Of a stretch of 64,000 bases of DNA, positions 41,141 to 51,958 are shown in pieces. This DNA comes from an uncultured Alphaproteobacteria bacterium (GTDB taxonomy: Bacteria > Pseudomonadota > Alphaproteobacteria > HIMB59 > GCA-002718135). The position numbers were made by a program, and so were the translations under genes. Positions within the stretch are counted from its first letter, which is position 1. Every line of letters starts with the position of its first letter. The stretch covers positions 31,898-95,897 of the forward strand of contig CACGTA010000003.1 of the NCBI GenBank assembly GCA_902575815.1. The letters are read 5' to 3'. The notes beneath the pieces are model-generated. The model searched no databases, was not told where the DNA came from, and saw only the letters and a list, made by a program, of their open reading frames with translations.

Positions 41141-43063
41141 ATGAAAATTAAAAAAGAATGGGTCAATGAAAGTAAAATTAATTCAGAAGATTATATTTCA
41201 CTATATAAAGAATCCATTGAAGATGGTGAGCAATTCTGGAGTAAGCAAGGAAACAGAATAGATTGGTATGAAAAATATACAAAAATAAAAAATACAAAAT
41301 ATTCGAATAAAGATGTAAGTATAAAATGGTATGAAGATGGAAAACTTAATGTATCATATAATTGTGTAGATAGACACGCAAAAGAAAATCCTAATAAAAT
41401 CGCAATAATTTGGGAAGGAGATGAACCTGGTGATTCTAAAATAATAACTTATAAAGAACTTTTACTAAACGTTTCTAAAGCCGCAAATGTATTAAAAAAA
41501 ATTGGAATTAAAAAGGGTGACAGAGTTACAATATATTTAACAATGATACCTGAATTGGCTTACATCATGTTAGCATGTGCCAGAATTGGCGCAATCCATT
41601 CTATAATCTTTGGTGGTTTTTCAGCAGAGTCAATAGCAGGAAGAATACAAGATTGTGGATCTAATTATATTATAACAGCTGATGAAGGTGTAAGAGGTGG
41701 AAAAAAAATTCCATTAAAATTAACTGTTGATCAAGCATTAGAATCATGTCCTGAAGTTAAAAAATGTTTAATAGTCAAAAGGACAAATAAAGAGATAGAA
41801 ATAAATTTAAATAGAGATGTTTTTTATCAAGATCTAATTAATGAGGTTGAAGAAATTTGCGAACCTGAGTTTTTAAATGCAGAAGATCCATTATTTATTC
41901 TATACACGTCAGGCTCTACAGGCAAACCTAAAGGAGTAATGCATACAAGTGGTGGGTATTTAGTTTATGCATCAATGACCCATGAGTACATATTTAATTA
42001 TAAGCCTGATGATATTTATTGGTGTACAGCTGATATTGGTTGGATAACAGGTCATAGCTACATTATCTATGGACCGCTTGCTAATGGCGCTACAACATTA
42101 ATGTTTGAGGGTGTTCCAAACTATCCTGATTTTTCTAGATTTTGGCAAATAGTAGATAAGCACAGGGTTAACATATTTTATACTGCTCCTACTGCAATCA
42201 GAGCTCTTATGAGAGAAGGAGATGAATATGTTAAAAAAACTAATAGATCATCATTGAAACTTTTAGGCAGTGTAGGTGAGCCAATTAATCCAGAAGCGTG
42301 GAAGTGGTATTTTGAAGTTCCTGGAAATTCTAAATGCCCTATAGTAGATACTTGGTGGCAAACTGAAACAGGTGGTATTCTAATATCACCACAAACAGGA
42401 GCTATGGAGCTAAAACCAGGGTCAGCATCAAGACCTTTTTTCGGAATTGAGCCTTGTATTGTAAATAAAGAAGGAAAGGAATTAGAAGGTGAATGTGAAG
42501 GAATGCTTTGTATGAAAAGATCATGGCCTGGTCAAATGAGAACTGTTTATGGTGATCATAAAAGATTCATTGATACATATTTTTCTCAGTTTGATGGAAA
42601 GTACTTCACTGGTGATGGGTGTAGAAGAGATAAAGATGGCTACTATTGGATTACTGGAAGAGTTGATGATGTAATAATTGTATCAGGACATAATTTAGGA
42701 ACTGCTGAAATAGAAAGTGCATTTGTGTCTCATAAAGATGTGTCTGAAGCTGCAGTTGTTGGCTATCCTCATGAAGTAAAAGGTAATGGTCTATATTGTT
42801 ATGTTTCTCTAAAAGTTGGTGTCGATACATCAGATGATTTGGTGAATGATTTAAAAACAACAATAAGAGAAAAGATTGGACCAATTGCAACACCTGATTT
42901 CATTCATATCACATCAGGTTTACCTAAAACGCGTTCAGGAAAAATAATGAGAAGGATTCTGAGAAAAATTGCATGTAATGAGTTTGAGAATTTAGGAGAC
43001 ACATCAACTCTAGCTGATCCATCTGTTGTAAATGATTTAGTAGAAAATAGGAAAAATCGTTAG
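41141..43063 (+). CDS. acs: Acetyl-coenzyme A synthetase
   Basis: 640 aa; [44 protein letters not shown]. Confidence 0.97.
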   Translation: MKIKKEWVNESKINSEDYISLYKESIEDGEQFWSKQGNRIDWYEKYTKIKNTKYSNKDVSIKWYEDGKLNVSYNCVDRHAKENPNKIAIIWEGDEPGDSKIITYKELLLNVSKAANVLKKIGIKKGDRVTIYLTMIPELAYIMLACARIGAIHSIIFGGFSAESIAGRIQDCGSNYIITADEGVRGGKKIPLKLTVDQALESCPEVKKCLIVKRTNKEIEINLNRDVFYQDLINEVEEICEPEFLNAEDPLFILYTSGSTGKPKGVMHTSGGYLVYASMTHEYIFNYKPDDIYWCTADIGWITGHSYIIYGPLANGATTLMFEGVPNYPDFSRFWQIVDKHRVNIFYTAPTAIRALMREGDEYVKKTNRSSLKLLGSVGEPINPEAWKWYFEVPGNSKCPIVDTWWQTETGGILISPQTGAMELKPGSASRPFFGIEPCIVNKEGKELEGECEGMLCMKRSWPGQMRTVYGDHKRFIDTYFSQFDGKYFTGDGCRRDKDGYYWITGRVDDVIIVSGHNLGTAEIESAFVSHKDVSEAAVVGYPHEVKGNGLYCYVSLKVGVDTSDDLVNDLKTTIREKIGPIATPDFIHITSGLPKTRSGKIMRRILRKIACNEFENLGDTSTLADPSVVNDLVENRKNR

Positions 43064-43615
43064 TTATCTAGGTTCCCAATGTTTTAAACACCTTGGCTCA
43101 TATATATTGGCCGCACCAACTTGCGTTCTTTGACCTCCTTCTGTTTTTCTGAAAGTTTTAGTAGCTTCCAAGCCACACACATTACAAAATCCATAAATTT
43201 TTAGAATCTTGTCAGACAAACCAAGAAGCATTGAAGAAGTTTCCCATGGTTTTCCTCTAGAATCTTGATCAAGACCAGCACAGACAACATCAATCCCCTT
43301 ATTTAAAATAATCTCTACGTTACTAAGTGTATCATTTGTATCCATGAATTGTATTTCATCTAAAAAAACCATATCAACTTGTGTTTTTTCAAAAACAAAT
43401 TCTTTCAAAGTTGTTGCCCAGTCATTCATTGCATAACATTCATGACTTAAATCGTTATGTGTAATTATTTTTTCATTTGAATATCTATTATCAATGCTTG
43501 GTTTAATTACTATGATTTTTTTATTTTGATGTTTTGCCCAAAGAATTCTTTTTAATAATTCACTTGTTTTACCAGCAAACATTGCACCAACAATTGTCTC
43601 AAGATTTCCTCGCAT
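43064..43615 (-). CDS. tdk: Thymidine kinase
   Basis: 183 aa; GAMFAGKTSELLKRI, VFLDEIQFM, FRKTEGGQRTQVGA. Confidence 0.93.
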   Translation of the reverse strand: MRGNLETIVGAMFAGKTSELLKRILWAKHQNKKIIVIKPSIDNRYSNEKIITHNDLSHECYAMNDWATTLKEFVFEKTQVDMVFLDEIQFMDTNDTLSNVEIILNKGIDVVCAGLDQDSRGKPWETSSMLLGLSDKILKIYGFCNVCGLEATKTFRKTEGGQRTQVGAANIYEPRCLKHWEPR

Positions 43616-43657
43616 AACTCAATATATTTTATTTTTGCTATTTATTATATATTTATT

Positions 43658-44959
43658 TTGAATAAATATAAATTATTAGTACTAATGGTAGAAGGTTTAA
43701 AAATTAGATTTGAAATTCATAATATATTATTTTCAATATATAAATTTAATAAAACTTTAAATAATCATTCAATTAAAATAAAAATTAATAAGCAAACAAA
43801 AGAGGATATTTCTTTTTTGCACAATGTAACATTAAATTCAATGAGATTTAATTTACATTGTTTAAAAATAATAAACAAATATATTAAAAAAAAATTAAGA
43901 GATCATGAAAAAATTTTATTAATAAGCGCAATAACACAAATTGTATTTTTAGACTTTAAAGAGTATGCAGTTATTAATTGCTCAGTTGAAATTGCAAAAA
44001 AATTAAAACTCTACCCAGGCCTTATTAATGCAAGTTTAAAAAAAATAGCTAAAAACAAAAATAATTTGAAAGAAGTTAAAATTAGCTTTTACGATTTTCC
44101 ACTTTGGTTTCAAAAGAAAACTTTTAATTTAACAAAATTTGAAAAAAACCAATTTATTAATTATTTTTATAGGGAGCCAGACATTCATATTGTTTTTAAA
44201 AATGAAAAAAAATTAGATAAATTTGAAGATAAATTGATCAAGACATCAAAAATCTCAGGTTTTATATTAAATAAAAAAGATTTTCAAAATAAACAATCTT
44301 TTATTAATGGAGATTGGTGGGTGCAAGATTTAAGCTCCTTTCTTCCTCTTTATAATTTTCAAGAATATAATAACAACAAAGGTAAGAAATTTTTAGACGT
44401 CTGTGCAGCTCCTGGTGGCAAATCTTTTCAAATTCTTTCAAATAAACATAATATCATTTTAAATGATATAAATAATACTAGGATTAAAACTCTTAAAGAT
44501 AATTTAAAACGACTAAAATTGAATGCAAAAATAATAAATAAAGATTTTACTAAATTTAATAATAAAGAGAAATACGATATAATTATAATTGACGCCCCAT
44601 GTTCAGCAGTAGGGACGATTAGAAAGAATCCTGAAATTTTTTTCAAAAGAAGTGCCCCAAATTTTAATGAACTAATTTTGTTACAAGAAAATATGTTAAA
44701 TAAAGCTTCAAGTATATTAAATGAAAATGGATATATAATTTATATGACCTGCTCTTTTTTAAAGATTGAAACAATTGATCAAATCGATAATTTTATCAAT
44801 AAAAACTCTAATTTTTTGATAGCTGATTTTGAACTTATTAAAAATGAGAATAGCTACTCAAAATTAGTTAAGAAAAATCATATGATAACCATACCTAATA
44901 TGATCTTAAATTTTAATATAGATGGATATTTTGCAGCCTTTTTAAAAAAAATAAAATGA
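43658..44959 (+). CDS. rsmB: RsmB-like 16S rRNA (cytosine-5) methyltransferase
   Basis: 433 aa; NusB-like N-terminus, FLDVCAAPGGKSFQ, IIDAPCSAVGTIRKNPEI, MTCSFLKIE. Start may be TTG 43658 or ATG 43685. Confidence 0.88.
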   Translation: MNKYKLLVLMVEGLKIRFEIHNILFSIYKFNKTLNNHSIKIKINKQTKEDISFLHNVTLNSMRFNLHCLKIINKYIKKKLRDHEKILLISAITQIVFLDFKEYAVINCSVEIAKKLKLYPGLINASLKKIAKNKNNLKEVKISFYDFPLWFQKKTFNLTKFEKNQFINYFYREPDIHIVFKNEKKLDKFEDKLIKTSKISGFILNKKDFQNKQSFINGDWWVQDLSSFLPLYNFQEYNNNKGKKFLDVCAAPGGKSFQILSNKHNIILNDINNTRIKTLKDNLKRLKLNAKIINKDFTKFNNKEKYDIIIIDAPCSAVGTIRKNPEIFFKRSAPNFNELILLQENMLNKASSILNENGYIIYMTCSFLKIETIDQIDNFINKNSNFLIADFELIKNENSYSKLVKKNHMITIPNMILNFNIDGYFAAFLKKIK

Positions 44960-46482
44960 TTTTAGCTTTAAAAAAAATAATATTTAATAACATAACATCA
45001 AAATTTAATTCTAGAAAAGACTTGTCTTATTTAGATCTTAATTTTAGAAAAATAGATTTTACAAATCATAACAAGATAAAGTCATTTATTTTTAAAAAAG
45101 ATTTTTATAAAAATAAAAATATTCATAATTTTGATTTTTTAAATTTTTCAAATAGGCTTGGAGGTAAAATAGGAATAAATTTATCTAAAGAAGCAATTTT
45201 TGGATGGTACAAACTAAACAAAAATAAAATAGGCTTTCCTTGGTTAGAAGATTTACCATCTAAAAGGCTGATAAATCTTTTATATAACTATGAGTATATA
45301 AACTCCTCATCAAAAATAGATAACAAAAAAAAATTAGATTTTATAATTTATTTTCATATTCAAAGAATTTTATTTGATTTCAATTCGAAGAAAATAACAG
45401 AATTAACATCATTTGATCTTGTGGCATATTTATTATCTTGTTCAATTCTTGAAAAAATGAATGAAAAAAAAATAAATTATATTAAATTTATAGTTGATAA
45501 CCAAGTTGACAAATTAGGAATGCATAAAAGTTATAATTTATTAGAACATTCTAAATTTATTAATAATCTTAACGAGATAAAAAATATTTTACTTTTTTTT
45601 GAATTAGAAAAATCAAATATATTTGACAAGATAATTCTCAAAATGACATCTATATTAAATGAATATTTTCATTATGATGGAACATTACCACTGTTTAATG
45701 GTACAAATAATATTTATACAAAAAATATCTACAATTCCCTGAATAAAGAAAACTATTTAAAAAAAAGAGAGTTTTCTAATATAGACAATGGAATTGCATT
45801 TTACTCAGATAAATATAAAAAAATTTTTTTTGATGTAGTACAGCCAACTTCAGATATGATAAGTTCTAATCTCAGTGCAGGAACTCTATCTATTGAAATA
45901 AGTGGCTTTAACGAAAAAATAATTACTAACTGTGGAGCTTCAGAGAGTTTTGGTAAAAATCCTGAATATCTAAGATATAGTGCTGCTCATTCAACTGTTG
46001 TTTTGCAAAATACTAACATAAGTGAGATAAAAGAAGACAATCCACACATAAAATTTCCTCAATCTGTTGTCTTTAGAAAAGATACTGATCAACAGAAAGA
46101 AATATTTGAGGGATCACATAATGGATATTTAAAAAAGTTTAATAAAATAATTAAAAGAAAAATAATTATTTACAAAAATAAAAGTAAATTAGAAGGAGAG
46201 GATAGTTTAATTTCTTATAAACATAAAAATATAAGACTAATTTATCATATTAGGTTTCATCTGGCAGATGAAATGGTTTTAAATTTTACAAATAATAAAA
46301 AAAATGTAATTATAAAAACAAAACTAAACAACATTTGGCTTTTTAAAAGTAATACTGAGCTGATTATAGAGGATAGTATATCAGTCGATAATAATATTAC
46401 TAAACCAACTAAACAAATTGTGATTAAAGGTGTATTATCAGATAAAAAGATTGTAGAAAAATGGTCCATAGAAAAAATCTAA
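44956..46482 (+). CDS. Heparinase II/III family protein
   Basis: 508 aa; NLSAGTLSIEISGFNEKIITNCGA and ...YSAAHSTVVLQN. Confidence 0.85.
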   Translation: MILALKKIIFNNITSKFNSRKDLSYLDLNFRKIDFTNHNKIKSFIFKKDFYKNKNIHNFDFLNFSNRLGGKIGINLSKEAIFGWYKLNKNKIGFPWLEDLPSKRLINLLYNYEYINSSSKIDNKKKLDFIIYFHIQRILFDFNSKKITELTSFDLVAYLLSCSILEKMNEKKINYIKFIVDNQVDKLGMHKSYNLLEHSKFINNLNEIKNILLFFELEKSNIFDKIILKMTSILNEYFHYDGTLPLFNGTNNIYTKNIYNSLNKENYLKKREFSNIDNGIAFYSDKYKKIFFDVVQPTSDMISSNLSAGTLSIEISGFNEKIITNCGASESFGKNPEYLRYSAAHSTVVLQNTNISEIKEDNPHIKFPQSVVFRKDTDQQKEIFEGSHNGYLKKFNKIIKRKIIIYKNKSKLEGEDSLISYKHKNIRLIYHIRFHLADEMVLNFTNNKKNVIIKTKLNNIWLFKSNTELIIEDSISVDNNITKPTKQIVIKGVLSDKKIVEKWSIEKI

Positions 46483-47060
46483 AAAAAAAATTTGCCTTAA
46501 TTTCTGTATTTGAAAAAAAAAATTTAAAATATCTTTGTGATAATTTAGATAAATATAACTATAGGTTTATATCAAGTGGTTCTACAGGAAATAAAATAAG
46601 AAGTTTAGGCTTCAAATGCCAGGATATTTCAAAACTAACTAAATTTAAAGAAATGTTTGAGGGTAGAGTTAAAACATTAAATCCATTGATCTATAGCTCT
46701 TTGCTCTACAAAAGAAATGATAAGAATCACCAAAAACAGTTTCAGTCTTTAGACTTCCCCAAAATAGATATTGTTGTAGTAAATCTTTATCCATTTAAGA
46801 AATATTTAAGAAAAAATAATAGTGATCAAATTATAGAAATGATAGATATAGGAGGTCCGAGTTTATTAAGGGCAGCAGGAAAAAATTTTGAACATATTAC
46901 TCCAATAATAGACATAATGGATTATAAAAAATTAATTACTAATTTGGAAAAAAATAAAGGAACAACTGATATTTTTTTTAGAAAAAAAATGGCATTAAAA
47001 GTTTTTAAAAAAACATCTCAATATGATGAAATAATCGCTAATTGGTTAAATGAAAAATAA
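46461..47060 (+). CDS. purH: PurH N-terminal part: IMP cyclohydrolase domain (separate ORF)
   Basis: 199 aa; ALISVFEKKNL, ISSGSTGNKIR, MFEGRVKTLNPLI, VVNLYPF, IDIGGPSLLRAAGKN. Confidence 0.9.
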   Translation: MVHRKNLKKKFALISVFEKKNLKYLCDNLDKYNYRFISSGSTGNKIRSLGFKCQDISKLTKFKEMFEGRVKTLNPLIYSSLLYKRNDKNHQKQFQSLDFPKIDIVVVNLYPFKKYLRKNNSDQIIEMIDIGGPSLLRAAGKNFEHITPIIDIMDYKKLITNLEKNKGTTDIFFRKKMALKVFKKTSQYDEIIANWLNEK

Positions 47061-47967
47061 AAGCAGAAAAACTAAATTAAGGTATGGTGAAAACCCAAAT
47101 CAAGATAGTTATTTAATTAGTCGTTCAAAGTCCTCTGTTTTTGAAAATCAAATTAGTGGAAAGAAATTAAGTTATAACAATCTGATTGATCTTGATAGTG
47201 GATTAAAATGTTTAATGGAATTTGTTGAGCCTACATCAATAATTCTCAAACATACAAATCCTTGCGGTGTTGCCTCAGCAAAAAAAATTGAGGTTGCTTT
47301 TAATAAATCTTATGAAAGTGATCCAAAAAGTGCTTTTGGAGGAATAATATTTTTAAATAGGAAGGTATCTTATAAGCTTGCTAAAATTATATTTAAAAAT
47401 TTTTATGAAATGATAGTTGCTGCTGATTATGATCAAGCTGCTATCAAAATATTAGAGAAAAAGAAGAATTTAATTTTGTTAAAAATTCCCAATATTAAAA
47501 AAAAATCAGTTGAATATAGGTCAACTCTCTTTGGAGATCTTTATCAGACTACAGATTTAGATCCAATCAATAAAAAATTTCTTAGATTGGTCTCAAAAAA
47601 AAAGGGGTCAAAGAAATCAATTGATGACTTAATATTCTCATTGAAAATTGTAAAATATTTAAAATCAAATGCTGTTATATTATCTAGAAATAAGCAAACC
47701 TTAGGATTAGGTCATGGGCAAACAAACAGGGTAGATGCTCTAAATTTATCAATTAAAAATATGAATAAATATTTTAAAAAGGGTAACTTTGTTTGTGCTT
47801 CAGATGGATTTTTTCCTTTTAAAGACAGTATCAACCTACTTAATAATAATGGATGTAATGTTGTAGCTCAACCTAGTGGTTCTATAAATGATAAGATAAT
47901 AATATCCTATTCTATAAGAAATAAAATTTCATTATATTTTACAAAAAATAGATTGTTTAAACATTGA
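47050..47967 (+). CDS. purH: PurH C-terminal part: AICAR transformylase domain (separate ORF)
   Basis: 305 aa; LRYGENPNQ, LKHTNPCGVASA, SDPKSAFGGI, GLGHGQTNRVDAL, CASDGFFPF, AQPSGSINDK. Confidence 0.92.
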   Translation: MKNKSRKTKLRYGENPNQDSYLISRSKSSVFENQISGKKLSYNNLIDLDSGLKCLMEFVEPTSIILKHTNPCGVASAKKIEVAFNKSYESDPKSAFGGIIFLNRKVSYKLAKIIFKNFYEMIVAADYDQAAIKILEKKKNLILLKIPNIKKKSVEYRSTLFGDLYQTTDLDPINKKFLRLVSKKKGSKKSIDDLIFSLKIVKYLKSNAVILSRNKQTLGLGHGQTNRVDALNLSIKNMNKYFKKGNFVCASDGFFPFKDSINLLNNNGCNVVAQPSGSINDKIIISYSIRNKISLYFTKNRLFKH

Positions 47968-48116
47968 CAAAAAATATAAAATTCCCAAGATATCTGAAAA
48001 AATTAATTAAGTATCATCCAAAAATCACTTCAGGTAGAAAAAATTTTCAGAACCATAACTATAGAATTAATAAAACTATAGAAATAATTAAGAAATATTT
48101 TAATTTGAAAGACTAG
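47964..48116 (+). CDS. Small basic hypothetical protein (TTG start)
   Basis: TTGA overlap with the purH stop; 50 aa, Lys/Asn-rich. No recognised family. Confidence 0.3.
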   Translation: MTKNIKFPRYLKKLIKYHPKITSGRKNFQNHNYRINKTIEIIKKYFNLKD

Positions 48117-48188
48117 CTTAGAATTAAAAAAATTGGGTTTTTTTTAGTTTTGTTTACTGATCCTATATTTTGATATAAACATAAATTT

Positions 48189-48794
48189 ATGAACAAACCA
48201 AATCTTATCTTCCCTACTCCTGTTTGGACAATACAACTTGAAAATTTTGAAAACATAAACAGTGAAATGTATAATTTTATTAAGGAGACTCAGATAAAAG
48301 ATAAAGAAGGTATAAAAAAAAGTAATAATAAAGGATGGCATTCAAAAGATTTTGATTTGCAAGAAACTGAACCCAAAAACTTCATAAAAAATATTTCACC
48401 ATCTATTGAAAAGGTAATTGCTGATATGAATTGGGAAAAGGAAAAACAATCAGTAAAAATTAGCAATATGTGGGCTATTATAAATACTGGTGGTTCAACA
48501 AATTCAAGACATCAACATGGTAATAGCACAATAAGCGGCGCTTACTACATACGCGCACCAAAAAACTGTGGTGATATTGTTTTTTATGATCCAAGACCTG
48601 CACCAGTTTTTTATTATCCAGAAGCTGTGAGTTCTAATTTACTTAATGCTCATATTAATAGCATCACCCCTAAAGAAGGAGCTTTAATCTTATTTCCTAG
48701 CTATTTAGATCATTCAGTTAATGAAAATCTGTCAGATGATGAAAGAATTGTAATAAGTTTTAATATAACAATTCAGGCACATTCAAAGTCATGA
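48189..48794 (+). CDS. Putative 2OG-Fe(II) oxygenase (TIGR02466-like)
   Basis: 201 aa; NSRHQHGNSTISGAYYIRAPKNCGDIVFYDPR ... LDHSVNENLSDDERIVISFN. Confidence 0.85.
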   Translation: MNKPNLIFPTPVWTIQLENFENINSEMYNFIKETQIKDKEGIKKSNNKGWHSKDFDLQETEPKNFIKNISPSIEKVIADMNWEKEKQSVKISNMWAIINTGGSTNSRHQHGNSTISGAYYIRAPKNCGDIVFYDPRPAPVFYYPEAVSSNLLNAHINSITPKEGALILFPSYLDHSVNENLSDDERIVISFNITIQAHSKS

Positions 48795-49549
48795 TAATTT
48801 TTTGAAATGTTTTCCCATGCTTCTCCAGTTTCTATCTCTTTAAGCGTCCATTGGCCATATGCTAAATTATTAAAAATTTTATAATCTATATTTGGGTTTT
48901 CAATATTCTCAATTTTTCCAATATAGTTTAGAGAACTTTCTGTAAAATATGAAGGAACTCCATTTGACATTGCAGTAAAACCAGCTGTAGATTGTAAACT
49001 CACAAATGCCCAAGCATCTTTAAATAATAAATTTAGTGGTTTTTCTGAAAATTTGTTATGGACCACAACTTTTCTATCTGTATATTTTCTTACTAACTTT
49101 AGTGTATCTTCTGTCCAATTAGGTACATTATATAACTTTTTCATAGCTTCTGATGGCTCTGATAGTATTATGTAATTTCCAGACTTTTTTGGTTCAATAA
49201 TTTTAAGATTTAGTTTTTTTAGCCTGTCATTAGGGTAGTTACCTTTACCATTGTGTATAAAATTATTGTAAACTATTCTAAAATAGCCATCTAGATTAAT
49301 TACATTTGTACGATTATTTTCAAATAATCTTTTAGACTGATTAAAATATCCATGATCCATATAATAATAATTTTTAACTTTATTAATTATTTCAAGGGTT
49401 CCTCTTAATACACCATAAGTTGCTATTGTTCTGTTGTAATCTTTGAAATTACTTACGCTGCACATAAGTGAGTCTGATCCTTTTGCAAAGTTATAACATA
49501 AGGTTTTATTAATTATATGATCTGTGTAAACAACTACGGGTTTTTCCAT
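48773..49549 (-). CDS. Hypothetical protein, possible polysaccharide/glycosyltransferase-related
   Basis: 258 aa; C-terminal VSLQSTAGFTAMSNGVPSYF resembles capsule/GT-B donor-site regions. Confidence 0.5.
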   Translation of the reverse strand: MEKPVVVYTDHIINKTLCYNFAKGSDSLMCSVSNFKDYNRTIATYGVLRGTLEIINKVKNYYYMDHGYFNQSKRLFENNRTNVINLDGYFRIVYNNFIHNGKGNYPNDRLKKLNLKIIEPKKSGNYIILSEPSEAMKKLYNVPNWTEDTLKLVRKYTDRKVVVHNKFSEKPLNLLFKDAWAFVSLQSTAGFTAMSNGVPSYFTESSLNYIGKIENIENPNIDYKIFNNLAYGQWTLKEIETGEAWENISKNYHDFECA

Positions 49550-49627
49550 GAAATTATATTATAAACTAATTAGTTACTTTATAAATATATACATTTCTGT
49601 TATCTGTCTTAAGATTTTATTAATTTT

Positions 49628-50389
49628 ATGTTCAGTGTTTTACAAAATAAACAAAGAATTAAATTTAGATTTGATAAATTTCCGTATTTAATTATTGATG
49701 ACGCTCTTCCCGCAGATCTTTATGAAAAATTAAATTCCACTTTTCCTAAATATAAAAAAATAATTGGTCAAAATGAGTATAAAGAAAATTTTGCTTATAG
49801 ATATAATGCATTTAACGCACTTAGAGATGATGAAATAAGTAGTGATTGGAAAGAATTTATTAAATATCATACAAGTTATGAATTTTTAGAGGAGTTTTAT
49901 GACATTTTTGGGGAGTCTATAAAAAAAATTTATAAAGTAGAAAAAGAAAGATTATTTAATAAAAATAATATTGGTGTTAGGTTTGAAGGTAAAAATCATT
50001 TTAATCTAGATTGTCAATTTGTTGTTAATACCCCAACAAGTGGTGATACTAAAGTTATTGAGCCACATTTAGATAACCCAGTAGAGTTTTATGCTGCACT
50101 TTTGTATATGAAAGAAGAAAATGATAATTCTGAGGGTGGAAATTTAATCACATATGATTTTAAAGATAAACCTAGTTTTTATGGCAAATCTAGAGTTAGG
50201 GAAGAAAAAGTAAATTTAATTGAGGAAATAGAGTACAAACAGAATAGGTTGGTAATGTTCTTAAATTCTCCATATTCAATTCATGGTGTAAGTAGAAGAA
50301 GCAAGACTGAATTCTACAGAAAATATATTAACATAATTGGAGAATTTAATTTTGAATTATTTAATTATCGAAATTTTCTAGAAAAATAA
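49628..50389 (+). CDS. Putative 2OG-Fe(II) oxygenase
   Basis: 253 aa; EPHLDNPVEFYAALLYM (HxD), SPYSIHGVSRRSKTEFYRKYI (distal His/Arg). Confidence 0.72.
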   Translation: MFSVLQNKQRIKFRFDKFPYLIIDDALPADLYEKLNSTFPKYKKIIGQNEYKENFAYRYNAFNALRDDEISSDWKEFIKYHTSYEFLEEFYDIFGESIKKIYKVEKERLFNKNNIGVRFEGKNHFNLDCQFVVNTPTSGDTKVIEPHLDNPVEFYAALLYMKEENDNSEGGNLITYDFKDKPSFYGKSRVREEKVNLIEEIEYKQNRLVMFLNSPYSIHGVSRRSKTEFYRKYINIIGEFNFELFNYRNFLEK

Positions 50390-50394
50390 ATTTT

Positions 50395-51240
50395 TTATTT
50401 TCTTTTTTTATCATCAGGAATTTGATTTTCTGCGTTTGCACTACCTTTATCTTGATATTTATAATCTGTTTCAAATTTTAAAATATCACTTAGATATTTA
50501 CCTTGAAGTGGTATTTTGAAACTATCATTAGAAAGTTTGTTTAAAGCAACTACAAGAAGAATATTTTTACCAATTTTTTCTTTTGCTATTTCAATCATTT
50601 TATTAAATTTAGAGTTATTTCTATGAGGCTTAATTTGCTCAAACATTATAGAATAATCACTACTATCTAATTTTAACTCAGCCCCATCTCTATTTGCTAG
50701 TGAAATTTTTAAAATTTTATAATTATTAGATGCCGCTAAATCAGCAAAAAAAATTGGATTAAAATTATAAAAACCATGATTAATCCAATCAATAAAAGGA
50801 AGTATATTTAACATTACACCATTAATTTTCGTTAAATTATGAAAATTTAAAAATAAAGCATATTGATTAAATACATGTTCACCTGTTCCATTATTTATAA
50901 CAAGATCATATTTTTTATTAAAATTATATGTTTCAGAAATATTTTTGTTTAAATCAAATTGGAAACTTTCATATGCTCCATTTATATCAATTGATTTATA
51001 ATCGTTAAAACCTATTGAATTAAAATAATCTTTAGTGCTAAAGTTTTTTTTATTTTTTAGACTTTCTAAGTTTGTCTTTTGAAAATCATTTATATTGGAA
51101 TTTTGGTTTATTATATTTGATATAAAGTTATTATCTATGGAAGAAGTTTGTGAGCCAAGATCAATTGCTTCTGGATTTTTATTTACTATAATATTTTTGC
51201 ATTCAAGAACATTTTGGGCAGCTAATGGGTTAAATGTCAT
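50395..51240 (-). CDS. Methyltransferase-like protein
   Basis: 281 aa; EAIDLGSQT, KYDLVINNGTGEHVFNQYALFLNFHNLTKINGVMLNILP. Confidence 0.55.
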   Translation of the reverse strand: MTFNPLAAQNVLECKNIIVNKNPEAIDLGSQTSSIDNNFISNIINQNSNINDFQKTNLESLKNKKNFSTKDYFNSIGFNDYKSIDINGAYESFQFDLNKNISETYNFNKKYDLVINNGTGEHVFNQYALFLNFHNLTKINGVMLNILPFIDWINHGFYNFNPIFFADLAASNNYKILKISLANRDGAELKLDSSDYSIMFEQIKPHRNNSKFNKMIEIAKEKIGKNILLVVALNKLSNDSFKIPLQGKYLSDILKFETDYKYQDKGSANAENQIPDDKKRK

Positions 51241-51313
51241 AATAATAATATTCAGTATTTTTTTTAATTAAATTTATAATTATACTTAAATTGATGTATT
51301 AAAGTAAATAGAA

Positions 51314-51889
51314 ATGGATAACTATTCTGATTATTACTATAAGATAATTGAAAAATATAAATTTTTTCATGAAAATGGTATCAAAGACTTGCCAGGAAAT
51401 AGCACCTTTCTTGGATATTCTTTAACTAAATGGATAGTTAAAATTAAAGAAATAATAAAAAAAACTAATTCTGGTTCGTTAATAGATTTCGGTTGTGGAA
51501 AGGGATTTTTATATAATAATAAATTTAAAATCGGAGAAGAAGAATTCATTAATTTGTCTGATTTTTGGAATGTCGAAAACATTTACTTATATGATCCAGG
51601 AGTAGAAAAATATTCTACCTACCCAAATAAAAAATATGATGGTGTAATTTGTACAGATGTTATTGAGCATATTCCTGAAGATGATGTGATTCAATTTATT
51701 GATAAATTATTTAATCTTTCAAATAAATTTATCTTTTTTGTAATAGCAACGATCCCAGCTTCTAAATATTTTGACGATGGAAAAAATATACATTTATGTT
51801 TGAAAACTCAGGAAGATTGGAATGAAATTTTTCTGAATTTTAAGAAAAAGTATCCTAATATTAATCAATACGTTTATTTTAATGATTGA
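51314..51889 (+). CDS. Class I SAM-dependent methyltransferase
   Basis: 191 aa; SLIDFGCGKGFL, YDGVICTDVIEHIPEDD. Confidence 0.8.
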   Translation: MDNYSDYYYKIIEKYKFFHENGIKDLPGNSTFLGYSLTKWIVKIKEIIKKTNSGSLIDFGCGKGFLYNNKFKIGEEEFINLSDFWNVENIYLYDPGVEKYSTYPNKKYDGVICTDVIEHIPEDDVIQFIDKLFNLSNKFIFFVIATIPASKYFDDGKNIHLCLKTQEDWNEIFLNFKKKYPNINQYVYFND

Positions 51890-51958
51890 AAATAATTTAT
51901 TCTAAATTTTTAACTTAAATCTTTGAACTTATAAAATGATTTCTGATATATATACATA

